Source of the DNA: Nitrososphaerota archaeon
Lineage (GTDB): Archaea > Thermoproteota > Nitrososphaeria > Nitrososphaerales > Nitrosopumilaceae
DNA: 57,478 bases
Assembly (NCBI GenBank): GCA_028867785.1
Contig: JAGWFS010000013.1
Span: forward strand, 1 to 57,478
Direction: 5' to 3'
The notes under the pieces were generated by a model. It searched no databases. It was not told where the DNA came from and was given only the letters and a program-made list of their open reading frames with translations. Positions 32,076 to 39,915 of the stretch are shown piece by piece (position 1 is the first letter of the stretch; every line of letters begins with the position of its first letter). Both the position numbers and the translations under genes were made by a program.

Positions 32076-34673
32076 ATGAAAACTTTACATCTTTCAATAA
32101 TTACAGGTTCCGGAATTGCAGCTTTGGTGACGCTTGCTGTCATTTTATTGATGACTCATTCTGCCAGCGCAGACGGATCCCTTGCAATCATCATGAACAA
32201 GCATGAATATGGCACAGAGGAACCAATCCAGTTTTTTGTACAGACTGGGAACCAGCCTGAAGAAAACGCCTTTCCAACAGCCTTTATCGTTAATGGCCAG
32301 AACCAGACGGTCTGGTATGATGATGACCTGCCGCCAAACGGCTCAAAGGAGGGCATGAACGAGTATTATGTCAGCGAAAACAGCTGGAATGTTCCGATGA
32401 TAAACCAGACAGGCAGATACTCTCTGTTTGTAACATATGAAGGGCAAAAGGCATACGAGGCCTTGACCGTTACAGAACTGGTCAACGAGGACGGCATGAT
32501 ACACTTCTATGGCCCTTACCAAGGGTTGGATAACAATAACGGAACAGCCCAGATTGCAAACCAGACTTATTATCTCATGACCGTATCCGGCGCTCCCTCT
32601 GATCAGACCAGACCAAATGATACAACGATAGCATTTCACGGCGTATCCTTTACGTTTCCGGGCTGTGGAAAATGCCTTGCAGTTCCAATGCCTTTCAATC
32701 CATTACAACCCGTAATAGTCAAGTTCTCAGACAACACCACAGAGACACTTGCAGTAAGAGACAACATGTGGTCTACCATCGGCATGCAGGCATATACTCA
32801 CGAGTATTTTCCAAACGGTACAAGAGGTACTACATGGAAGCAAATACAGCACAGGGACCAGATTGTTACCACGCTAACCAGTCATACCGGACCGCAGGCT
32901 GGTATTACGGTAACACATGACTCGGTAAAGCTTCTGGTAAGCGAGAACCCACAAAATGTGGAACTTGGAGCTGCTGGAGGTCCGTCAAATAACTGGTCTG
33001 CAATTGGAATGCCATTTCAACTGTATAGTCCTCTAAAACAATTCAAATCTGGAATTGAGTCAAAGGATGTCAAGTGTAATTCAGGTTATGTTCTTGTCGT
33101 AAAAGCAGAGGATGGCTCACCGGCATGTGTAAAGCCAGAAACAGCTCAAAAATTGATTGAAAGGGGATGGGCTAGAGAAATAGTCACTGTAGACCCAATG
33201 GCAAACTTGGCAAACGATACGGGAACAATTACGATGGACAATCAGACATATTATTTTGAGACGCCAAGATATTCACAAGACGCATACGCTAATTCCCCAC
33301 AAATCTCGTTTCATGGCGTAACCTTTACTCTATTTCCAACAGGATTTAGAGGAGGACTTCCTGTTATTCATTGTGGACTGCAAGGATCTGGATTAGGACA
33401 ATATTATTGGGCTGATTCCAAGTTTTCAGATAACACTCATGAATTGTTGCATCTGTTTGCATACTCTCCATCAGTATGCAACTTGCCAATACCATCCATG
33501 CTTGGCACTCATACAAACCCTCAGGCAGGCTTGGCATTCTATGATGGGAAGATGAAACTTCTAGTCAGCACAGATGTAGACAAGTCAAGCCAGCAGACTG
33601 GCAGCACAGGGACAACAGGGACGATCGAGCTAAGAAACACGACATATGATTTTCTTGTCTTGAATTCAACCATGAAAGGGTATCACAACCCGTCGCTGCA
33701 GACAGTGTTTGACGGTGTAGAGTTCACTCTCCTTCCTGGACCTTGGTCTGGGGGACCTCCGGGTGGTTGCAGTGGCACTCCATTTAGTGCAGAGGCAAAG
33801 GCAAGCGACGGACTCTACATACCTCTTCGTATCTTGATACCAGACGAACCGTGCAAGATGAACTCTACAACTAGAGATCTTGGATGGCACCACGGACTCG
33901 GAGCAGGACTGGCTGTTTACAATGGCAAGGTAATGATACTTGTAAGCAAGGACGAAAAAGATTCCGGAATTACTCAAATAAGCCTCAAAGCGTACGGGTT
34001 TGTCTGCTGCGGGATGTACGGAGACCTGCTCAAAGGAAACCTCAGCTCCACTGCAGGTCCCATACCAGACGCAAACGTGACAATATCAGTAAATGGCATA
34101 TTGATGGGCTATGCAAAAACACTTCCTGACGGTTGCTTCCAGTTCAACCAGTGGAATGAATCCAAGTTATCAAACCAGACAAGCGCATACCTTGCACGTG
34201 AAAAAGCCTCTGGCAGTTTCTCGCCATTTCCTCTCACATTTACTGCCTTGTATCCCGGTGACCTTGAAACATATTTCCCAGCAAGTGCCATTGCAACATC
34301 ATCCGAGTCCCTTATCGCAGTCCCGTTTCCGCCGCCACAGTTAGAATCTACGGTAACACCCTCGCAAGTAAATGTGACCCAAGGATCATCGGCCAGCATT
34401 CAGATCTCTGTAAGGCCCATGATAGAGTCGTGGAATGTGACTCACATGAATCTGTATCTGGACCAGTTGCCGTGCGGAATCTCCTATGAAATCTCACAAG
34501 CTTCTGATAACGATACCTCGTCTGTCACACACCCTGCTGTCTTTAATGTGACTCTAAAGGCCGCACCGTATTCGCCAGAAGGTACTTACTTTGTTGGCAT
34601 GGAACAAAATGGAACAAATTCTATGGTATCAAGAGATGCTGCCGGAACATTTAGTCTAAACGTCTTGAAATGA
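32076..34673 (+). CDS. large secreted protein with three tandem modules
   Basis: About 865 residues from ATG 32076 with signal peptide (LHLSIITGSGIAALVTLAVILLMTHSASA). Three copies of a module of about 110-135 residues occur near residues 155-290, 382-500 and 514-625. Each opens like GTI-x-N-x-TY-x-F, has F-x-GV-x-FT in the middle and closes GLA-x-Y-x-GK-LLVS. Between copies 1 and 2 lies the QFKSGI...GW module also found in the first protein of the operon. Two Ig-like domains end the protein (CFQFNQW with a DGCF turn; SVRPMIESWNV). Sequons are abundant and no anchor is seen. It looks like a multi-domain binding or structural surface protein. Confidence 0.78.
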   Translation: MKTLHLSIITGSGIAALVTLAVILLMTHSASADGSLAIIMNKHEYGTEEPIQFFVQTGNQPEENAFPTAFIVNGQNQTVWYDDDLPPNGSKEGMNEYYVSENSWNVPMINQTGRYSLFVTYEGQKAYEALTVTELVNEDGMIHFYGPYQGLDNNNGTAQIANQTYYLMTVSGAPSDQTRPNDTTIAFHGVSFTFPGCGKCLAVPMPFNPLQPVIVKFSDNTTETLAVRDNMWSTIGMQAYTHEYFPNGTRGTTWKQIQHRDQIVTTLTSHTGPQAGITVTHDSVKLLVSENPQNVELGAAGGPSNNWSAIGMPFQLYSPLKQFKSGIESKDVKCNSGYVLVVKAEDGSPACVKPETAQKLIERGWAREIVTVDPMANLANDTGTITMDNQTYYFETPRYSQDAYANSPQISFHGVTFTLFPTGFRGGLPVIHCGLQGSGLGQYYWADSKFSDNTHELLHLFAYSPSVCNLPIPSMLGTHTNPQAGLAFYDGKMKLLVSTDVDKSSQQTGSTGTTGTIELRNTTYDFLVLNSTMKGYHNPSLQTVFDGVEFTLLPGPWSGGPPGGCSGTPFSAEAKASDGLYIPLRILIPDEPCKMNSTTRDLGWHHGLGAGLAVYNGKVMILVSKDEKDSGITQISLKAYGFVCCGMYGDLLKGNLSSTAGPIPDANVTISVNGILMGYAKTLPDGCFQFNQWNESKLSNQTSAYLAREKASGSFSPFPLTFTALYPGDLETYFPASAIATSSESLIAVPFPPPQLESTVTPSQVNVTQGSSASIQISVRPMIESWNVTHMNLYLDQLPCGISYEISQASDNDTSSVTHPAVFNVTLKAAPYSPEGTYFVGMEQNGTNSMVSRDAAGTFSLNVLK

Positions 34674-34681
34674 GTAGTAAG

Positions 34682-34950
34682 ATGAAAACACTACACCTTG
34701 CAATACTTGCAGTTACTGGTTTGTTTCTAGTTTTTACAGTTACATTTCATGTTGCCAACGCATTTTGTGGAGTATTGAATCCTGACTGGCCAAAATACCA
34801 TGTTATGCAATTCCAGGTTTACATGTAACCAAGGAACAGATGAAAAATGATTGGGAGATATACTATCAATACAAAGGTGCACAGTGGATGGAAATGAAGA
34901 AAATTGAAAAGACAGTCTTTTGCAGAACCATGGTCATATGCGAAATGTAA
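34682..34950 (+). pseudogene. small secreted protein gene with frameshift
   Basis: ATG 34682 opens a third copy of the start region shared with 30099 and 32076 (MKTLHLAILAVTGLFLVFTV, signal peptide). It continues to CGVLNPDWPKYHV and stops at 34826. The next frame carries CYAIPGLHVTKEQMKNDWEI to the TAA at 34948. Adding one A within the AAAA run at 34792-34795 joins them into one protein of about 90 residues. Either it is a recent frameshift or a sequence error. The mature part has paired Cys and a KNDWEIYYQYKG core that I do not recognise. Confidence 0.5.
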
Positions 34951-35052
34951 AAAATTTGCCACCAGAATTCTCAAGCTCTTTTATTGTATACTGTCTAATT
35001 CACTGCCAATAGAAAAAGTCAATTTAATAAGATGGGTTCAAGTAAGATTATA

Positions 35053-35058
35053 GGAGAG
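35053..35058 (+). promoter_or_regulatory. ribosome binding site that sets the antitoxin start
   Basis: GGAGAG lies 6 bases before the ATG at 35065. A TATA-like AATTTAATAA at 35021-35030 puts the transcript start near 35050, downstream of the earlier in-frame ATG at 35032. Together these favour 35065. Confidence 0.55.
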
Positions 35059-35064
35059 AAAATA

Positions 35065-35277
35065 ATGACTAAAAAAACAACTGCTGTACAGCTACCGAAA
35101 GACCTAGTCGAAGACCTCATTGAGGCCTCACTGAGATTTCAAGAAGTAGTTGAGACTCTTGAGGTTCAGTTGGACAAGAAGACTGTTGAGAGACTCAAAC
35201 GTGGTGAGAAAGAATATCGGCAAGGAAGGTACAATACAGCTGCAAATCGTGACGAGATTGAGAAGGTACTTAGTTGA
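35065..35277 (+). CDS. antitoxin partner of RelE-type toxin
   Basis: 70 residues (MTKKTTAVQLPKDLVEDL...). The N-terminal strand and helix TAVQLPKDLVEDLIEASLRF resemble a ribbon-helix-helix or similar DNA-binding start, followed by a charged helix with a KGEK/RGEKEYRQGRY patch that could wrap the toxin. The family cannot be named with certainty. Position just before a RelE-like gene with a 4-bp overlap (TTGA) makes the antitoxin role likely. I use 35065, not the earlier 35032, because of the ribosome binding site and TATA spacing. Confidence 0.72.
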   Translation: MTKKTTAVQLPKDLVEDLIEASLRFQEVVETLEVQLDKKTVERLKRGEKEYRQGRYNTAANRDEIEKVLS

Positions 35278-35525
35278 AATACAGTGTTGTATTTCTAAAC
35301 GTATTTCTCAAGCAGTTTAAAAAGATCCCTTCAGATATGCAAGAACGCATAAAACAGAGAATTCTACAACTAGTTGAGAATCCGTATCTGGGGCTTGGGT
35401 TAAGAGGAAATCTTGAGGGCTTTTGGAAGGATAGATTGGGAGAGTACCGAATCATCTACAAGATTGAAAAAGATACAATAGTCTTTTATGACATCGATCT
35501 GCGTAAGAGGATTTACGATAGGTAA
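35274..35525 (+). CDS. RelE/ParE-family toxin
   Basis: 83-residue toxin of the RelE/YafQ fold: VFLNVFLKQFKKIP, a helix bundle MQERIKQRILQLVENP, then GNLEGFWKDRLGEYRIIYKIEKDTIVFYDI with the R-x-GEYRI strand that carries catalytic residues. A TTG start overlaps the antitoxin stop. RelE toxins cleave mRNA in the ribosomal A site; ParE members target gyrase, and the LGEYRIIY core fits RelE better. It lies near the right end of the integrated element and may help keep it in the cell. Confidence 0.88.
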   Translation: MKYSVVFLNVFLKQFKKIPSDMQERIKQRILQLVENPYLGLGLRGNLEGFWKDRLGEYRIIYKIEKDTIVFYDIDLRKRIYDR

Positions 35526-35599
35526 AACAAATTCTTGATGCGTTGAATTACTGAAAGTACAAAGTTCTTTTTCCAAATTTATTTTCATAAAACGGCAGA

Positions 35600-35616
35600 A
35601 GCCTACGGGGTAGGCT
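35600..35616 (+). terminator. hairpin after the toxin gene
   Basis: AGCCTAC-GGG-GTAGGCT is a 7-bp perfect stem with a 3-nt loop, 75 bp after the toxin stop and about 20 bp before a T6 run at 35635. It may be a terminator or a small RNA structure. Confidence 0.4.
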
Positions 35617-35866
35617 ACAAACCCCTACCCAGTATTTTTTCTCGTGTTAAATTATGCTAGAAATACCAACCGTATGGACCGTGTATCATCTTGGCCTACT
35701 TTGGTTCCGCTTTATACAAAAAAGGGTGATCAAAATACAGTCTTTTTACCCAAGTTGTATGGCTTCATTTCGTTACGTATCCTATATGAGATGACGCGAC
35801 AGCTTTAGATTTATAAAATTCGAACCATCCAAAAAATTAACGACCTTCAGTATGTTTTGGGTTTCG

Positions 35867-36144
35867 GTTCACAAAAAGTTCTAAAGTTCAGGCATGAACT
35901 TTGAGGGTTCTACAGGCACGAACCTTGTGAACTTCAAAGGTTCATACCAAGGTTCATGGGGTTCATGCAAGGTTCATGATTTTTCGTGCGTGAACTTTGG
36001 GTTCGAAAAACCTTTACGAATTTGAAATTAAATTCTGCCAAAGTTTAAACCAAATTTTAAATTTGTGCCTGAAAAGTTCTGGAATTTTTACACAGTTCTA
36101 AAGTGCAATTACGCACAAACTTGTTTGTATTTCTAGGCATGAAC
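35867..36144. repeat. GTTCA/TGAAC repeat cluster, iteron-like
   Basis: Exact GTTCA occurs at 35867, 35886, 35940, 35952, 35961 and 35972. Exact TGAAC, its inverse, occurs at 35895, 35928, 35991 and 36140. Nine of the ten fall inside 129 bp. The fuller motif is CAAGGTTCATG/CATGAACCTTG; GGCATGAACTTTG occurs twice exactly, at 35891 and 36137. Spacings of the four tandem copies are 12, 9 and 11 bp. Repeats of both orientations near one end suggest a protein-binding array, such as an origin or operator. Confidence 0.75.
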
Positions 36145-36287
36145 TTTGCTGAAATCTCTGTTTATTCTATTTTACAAAAAAAATTTGTGGGTAGGGACTA
36201 TGTAACCGTCCCAATAGGTCACTGCCCTGCTTGAACTCTCTGTCTGTGTTAGTTGCAGCCATGCCTGCAAAGTCTGTCTTTGTCCGC

Positions 36288-36313
36288 CTCTCCCGGTCCA
36301 TCTACTCTGTCTT
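36288..36313 (+). repeat. attR-like repeat, right end of the element
   Basis: CTCTCCCGG-T-CCATC-T-ACTCTGTCTT matches 23338-23363 at 24 of 26 positions, both differences being C to T. No further tRNA-like sequence precedes it. It marks the distal end of the 13-kb insertion. Confidence 0.7.
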
Positions 36314-36368
36314 CATGGGCAGGGTGATAAGCAATATTTAATACTCCCAAGCAGGGGGCCCAGATCAC

Positions 36369-37196
36369 ATGAAAATTTACCTCACTCTGTTTGCACTTGT
36401 TGCAGCAACTTTATTGTTTTCAGTTCATAGTGCAAACGCAGTTACATATGACTTGAAAGATCACGCGTCATGTCAGGCTATTTCCGGTACATGGGACAAT
36501 CCCACCTCGGCGTGTACTGTATCCAGTCTCTGGATAGATTCTGGCGATCTACTGACAGTAGACAATTCATTTTTATCCACCATTTTGTTGAAAGTTACAG
36601 ATTCCTTAAACAACCGCGGCACCATAGACATATCCGGCAGCATCACGATTGCAAACTCTGGCATTCTTAACAACAACGGCTCTATTACCAATTACTGCAC
36701 TGGACAATGCGTTGGCGGTACAATCCAGAACGAGGGCACCATAACCAATAACAATGGAGGCACCATTATCACTAACGGTACCATCAACAATCTCGGCTCC
36801 ATAAACAATTTTGGTACAATCAAAAATACTGGCACCATTACCAACGGCGGCAAACTCATAAACAATTTCAAGGGCATGATAACCAACTCTGGTACAATTC
36901 ATAATGACGAACAGAGTGCAATCATAAACAGCGGCGGCAACATCACCAATTATGCTACTGTAATCGGCGATGTAGCTGGTACAATCACTAATTCTGGCAC
37001 AATTAAAAACATGTGTGGCGGGACATTTACCAGTGATGGGGATTTCTTAGGGACTCCAGTTGAAAATGTTTCATGTAATACGTCCAAATCATCGGCCGTG
37101 GGTGAATTTCCATTTGCAACACCAGCGCTTGTTATCGGCTTTCTTTCAATTTTGTTATTTTATAAAGCAAAAACCAGTGTCCTGTCTCATAGTTAG
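36369..37196 (+). CDS. secreted repeat-rich PEFG-like surface protein
   Basis: 275 residues. Signal peptide IYLTLFALVAATLLFSVHSANA, then about 15 short repeats of the form N-x-GTI-x-N (GTIDISG, GTITNNNGG, GTINNLGS, GTIKNTG, GTIHNDE), typical of a parallel beta-helix. A Cys/Cys pair lies outside the helix. The C terminus VGEFPFATPALVIGFLSILLFYKAK is a PEF-CTERM/PEFG-like sorting signal. The repeat unit is about 5-12 residues. It sits 56 bp past attR, so it is just outside the element. Such helices form adhesins or scaffold layers. Confidence 0.78.
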   Translation: MKIYLTLFALVAATLLFSVHSANAVTYDLKDHASCQAISGTWDNPTSACTVSSLWIDSGDLLTVDNSFLSTILLKVTDSLNNRGTIDISGSITIANSGILNNNGSITNYCTGQCVGGTIQNEGTITNNNGGTIITNGTINNLGSINNFGTIKNTGTITNGGKLINNFKGMITNSGTIHNDEQSAIINSGGNITNYATVIGDVAGTITNSGTIKNMCGGTFTSDGDFLGTPVENVSCNTSKSSAVGEFPFATPALVIGFLSILLFYKAKTSVLSHS

Positions 37197-37627
37197 CCTG
37201 AAAAATAGAATGCTTTTTGTGCTTTGACGTCAGACGAGCCGTATTGCACTGATATGGAATAAGTTCCGTCAAGCTTCCAGCTGGCTGGCGTAGTCATGAT
37301 CGTAGTCTGAAATATGCCGTCTGTGGATACAGAAATTCGTTCAGCTTGCAAAAGCAAATTGTTTGGATCAAGGATCAAGATTGTTACTTGGGTACCAGCG
37401 ATTGAAGGTTTGACTTTGCCTGAGATCACAATTGCGTCGCCCATGCTGTAGGAGGATTTGTCTGTGGTAACAGTAATGGACGAAGTTGTTTGATTGGCTG
37501 GCGGCATGCTGTCAAATGTAGAGTTGTTGACTTGAATGGGCTCGTGCTCGTCTTCTTCTAGATAGAAGATTGTTGTTATTACTGCCACAATCACCACACT
37601 GATGGCAATTGGAATTTTCCTATTCAT
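37193..37627 (-). CDS. membrane-anchored secreted protein
   Basis: 144 residues with an N-terminal transmembrane anchor (IAISVVIVAVITTIFYL), then an extracellular beta domain of Ig/MG2-type: TVTTDKSSYSMGDAIVISGKVKP, TQVTILILDPN, and TYSISVQYGSSDVKAQKAFYF. The first motif recurs in many Thaumarchaeota surface proteins. It overlaps the next gene upstream on its strand by 4 bp, so the two form an operon. Confidence 0.7.
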   Translation of the reverse strand: MNRKIPIAISVVIVAVITTIFYLEEDEHEPIQVNNSTFDSMPPANQTTSSITVTTDKSSYSMGDAIVISGKVKPSIAGTQVTILILDPNNLLLQAERISVSTDGIFQTTIMTTPASWKLDGTYSISVQYGSSDVKAQKAFYFSG

Positions 37628-38127
37628 GACTTACGACCATTGTATACTACAATCATGGCAATTACTGAAATTGTTAGTATGATGGAAACCACGGCTCCAA
37701 ACTCTGGAACCATGTGTGTGCCTTTGATCTCGATTGTACTATCTCCAGGATTAAAGGGAATAGTCAGGGTTCTGTTTTCCGTATTTTCAAGCTCAGTATA
37801 ATGAACTCCATGACTGTTTTTGAAGACCACAAAATGAGATTCAGCATTACCCTGATAGGCGTCAATAAACACTCGCGGCAAGATTATCGTCATGCTGCCA
37901 TTAGTAGACGATTGTATCTGAGCAACTATTGTTTTGGCATCGGTATCAACTTGAATCGAGGTGATTTTCCCACCTGTAGTGCTGTATGGGATTGTAAAAT
38001 CTGTCCCATTTACTTTCATCGTGTCTTCAGGAGGTATGAGATTGAATGTTTCTCCAAACGCTTTGATTTGATTTTGTCCTAGGACAACAGCTGTCATCAA
38101 TGCCAAAACTAGGACTAGAACCTTCAT
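37624..38127 (-). CDS. secreted PEFG-CTERM protein
   Basis: 167 residues with a signal peptide (VLVLALMTAVVLGQNQIKA), a beta-rich extracellular part with sequons (NGT, NGS, NRT), and a classic PEFG-CTERM end: VPEFGAVVSIILTISVIAMIVVYNGRKS. Anchored at the surface after sorting. It forms a two-gene operon with 37193. Confidence 0.8.
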   Translation of the reverse strand: MKVLVLVLALMTAVVLGQNQIKAFGETFNLIPPEDTMKVNGTDFTIPYSTTGGKITSIQVDTDAKTIVAQIQSSTNGSMTIILPRVFIDAYQGNAESHFVVFKNSHGVHYTELENTENRTLTIPFNPGDSTIEIKGTHMVPEFGAVVSIILTISVIAMIVVYNGRKS

Positions 38128-38247
38128 GTTATTCGTGTGGCAAATTTGCTCTTATAAAAACTGTAATGCAACTGGAATCATTTCTCATACAGATAAAAAA
38201 TCTGGAAAGACTAACTCTTGTAATCCTAAAGTGAATTACGTGATTGC

Positions 38248-38298
38248 GGATTCTCACAGGTCCTTTGAGATTGTCTGGGACAGGAACTTGTAGAATCC
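38248..38298 (+). ncRNA. 51-nt hairpin, candidate structured RNA
   Basis: In the 300-bp spacer 38128-38427 the segment folds as GGATTCT-c-ACAGGT-CCT, 17-nt loop, AGG-a-ACTTGT-AGAATCC. That gives 16 base pairs with two single-base bulges. There is no T-run after it, so it is not a terminator. The rest of the spacer shows nothing that I can support apart from a TATA-like stretch for the downstream gene. Confidence 0.35.
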
Positions 38299-38427
38299 AT
38301 GATAAGCTTGCTACAGTGGATGAAAAAATGGTCCAAATCAAGATAAAACAAAAAATGTCAAACCTGGTAGTAATATGCCATGGCTTGAGACATCATTCTT
38401 TTTATTTTGATATGTATAATGCATTAC

Positions 38428-38826
38428 ATGACAAAATTCACACCAAAAGAGATGAAATTTCTAAAAGAAAATGAAGGTTGCAGGGTTGCAACGAGCTCAG
38501 GCAATGTCCCCCATATAGCTCCTGTAACATACTACTTTGAGGACGGCTGCTTTTATTTTGCAACCGATTATGACACAAAAAAGTATTCAAATTTGAAAAA
38601 GAACAAGAAAATTGCAATATCTGTTGATATTTACAATCCCGGAAAACACAAGGGGGTTGTAGTACAAGGCTCTGCAACCTTCATTGAAAGGGGAAACGAG
38701 TTCAAACGGCTATACGACATATTCTACAAAAACTATGCATGGGTAAGGGCAATGCCGTGGAAGGAAGGCGAAGCTCCATTTGTAAAGATTATTCCTAAAA
38801 AGAAAGCAAGCTGGGGTATTGGCTAG
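38428..38826 (+). CDS. pyridoxamine 5'-phosphate oxidase-family flavin protein
   Basis: 132 residues of the PPOX/FMN-binding split-barrel superfamily. The N-terminal RVATSSGNVPHIAPVTYYFEDGCFYFAT and the helix TKKYSNLKKNKKIAISVDIYN are standard for this fold. The C-terminal FVKIIPKKKASWGIG continues the barrel. Members reduce flavins, F420 derivatives or degrade heme; the substrate is not clear here. I chose the ATG at 38428 among three close in-frame starts. Confidence 0.83.
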   Translation: MTKFTPKEMKFLKENEGCRVATSSGNVPHIAPVTYYFEDGCFYFATDYDTKKYSNLKKNKKIAISVDIYNPGKHKGVVVQGSATFIERGNEFKRLYDIFYKNYAWVRAMPWKEGEAPFVKIIPKKKASWGIG

Positions 38827-39320
38827 CCGAGGGTCGCGTCAAAGTCCTTGGTGACTAGGGTAAGAGTTGACTCTATTGTAACCTGGCCTTTTGCCTCATA
38901 CTTGATTGGATCTCCTTTCAGTATAGAGTTGTAGATGTTGGATATGTTGGGCGAATCTACAAGATTAAACTTGTCTGTCACTGTCATGTTGCTAGCTGGA
39001 AACAGGGCCGGTCTTCCGGCCATAGGTATGTCTTCTACGCTGTAGTGTCCTTGACCAATATCCTGTCCGTTTGCATATAGTTCGTAATTAATTGTTGAAA
39101 TGGTAGATGTAACAGTTGTCGGATTGTTAAGAATATAGTCGATTTCAATATCTGCACGATTGTTGATCTTGTCTACATCTAAAACTTTTACAGTTTGAAG
39201 ATCGATAGTTACTTGCTGTAGTTGCGGTTGATATGAATTTGCATATAGATAGAAGAAAAGCATAAGACCGCCCAAACCAACAAAAGCTGCAATCAGTACC
39301 GCCTTTCCTTTGTTAACCAA
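38823..39320 (-). CDS. membrane-anchored LEA2/WHy-like protein
   Basis: 165 residues: N-terminal transmembrane segment (VLIAAFVGLGGLMLFFYLYA), then a WHy/LEA14-like beta domain with IEIDYILNNPTTVTSTISTINYELYANG and YEAKGQVTIES. Architecture as in the protein at 16779, so two paralogue-like members occur. The orientation puts the domain outside. Its end overlaps the convergent flavin protein by 4 bp. Confidence 0.6.
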   Translation of the reverse strand: MVNKGKAVLIAAFVGLGGLMLFFYLYANSYQPQLQQVTIDLQTVKVLDVDKINNRADIEIDYILNNPTTVTSTISTINYELYANGQDIGQGHYSVEDIPMAGRPALFPASNMTVTDKFNLVDSPNISNIYNSILKGDPIKYEAKGQVTIESTLTLVTKDFDATLG

Positions 39321-39420
39321 TCTAAGAGCTAACGGGTTTTATTGATTTAAAAAACCTTCTTAGATAAACTTCTGTCTAATCATCAGAATAGATATTATGA
39401 GTTGACGGTGGTATAGGGAC

Positions 39421-39915
39421 ATGCCAATCTCTGATGCGTTGATGATGTGGGCGCATCTGGTTGCCGCCTCAATATGGGTCGGGGGATCAATATTCATAGG
39501 AATAGTCCTTGCCCCCCTTCTCAAAACAATGTCAGATTCTGTAGAGGGACGGCTGTCAATAATGATTCGCGTGGGCAGAAAATTCAACACGATTGCTATT
39601 CCCTCACTGATAATACTCATTGTTACCGGAATATACAACTCTAGCAACCTGCTGAGCAGGCCTTCGCTTATACTTTCAACAACCTACGGGCAGATTCTTG
39701 TGGTCAAAGTCATTCTTGTAATAATTTTGCTGATAACATTTGCAATACATGTCAGGTTAATTCGGACTGAAATAGAAAATCGAATCGAGTCAAAACAAAT
39801 CTCAGAAGAACTTGTGCAGAAAATTCGCTCAAAAATCATTGCACTAGGAAGGATAACAGTCATTGTATCAATAGCAATACTCCTGATGGCTGCATTATTG
39901 CATTCCGGAGTCTGA
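39421..39915 (+). CDS. CopD-like four-helix membrane protein
   Basis: 164 residues with four transmembrane helices. The start MMWAHLVAASIWVGGSIF carries the conserved His and W-x-GG of the CopD (copper resistance D/YebZ) domain. The domain is related to copper transport or heme-bearing membrane proteins. The loop with the second helix (IPSLIILIVTGIYN) and helix 3 (ILVVKVILVIILLITFAIHVRLI) are typical. Its end overlaps rtcA by 21 bp, convergent. Confidence 0.78.
   Translation: MPISDALMMWAHLVAASIWVGGSIFIGIVLAPLLKTMSDSVEGRLSIMIRVGRKFNTIAIPSLIILIVTGIYNSSNLLSRPSLILSTTYGQILVVKVILVIILLITFAIHVRLIRTEIENRIESKQISEELVQKIRSKIIALGRITVIVSIAILLMAALLHSGV

Larger units (their letters stand above)
35526..36287. 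other. non-coding right end of the element
   Basis: 760 bp with no supported gene, AT-rich, holding the hairpin at 35600 and the GTTCA/TGAAC cluster between 35867 and 36144. It has stops in all frames and low-complexity A/T runs. This is where the replication or partition sites of a mobile element would be expected. Confidence 0.5.

Noticed and set aside
35939-35977. Possible CRISPR array in the GGTTCAT tandem copies
   Set aside because: Units are 9-12 bp apart with no spacers of 30-40 bp and no cas genes.
38129-38474. Short frames on both strands in the 38128-38427 spacer
   Set aside because: No start signals, no motif, and the plus frame is disrupted by the hairpin and ends inside the PPOX gene in another frame.
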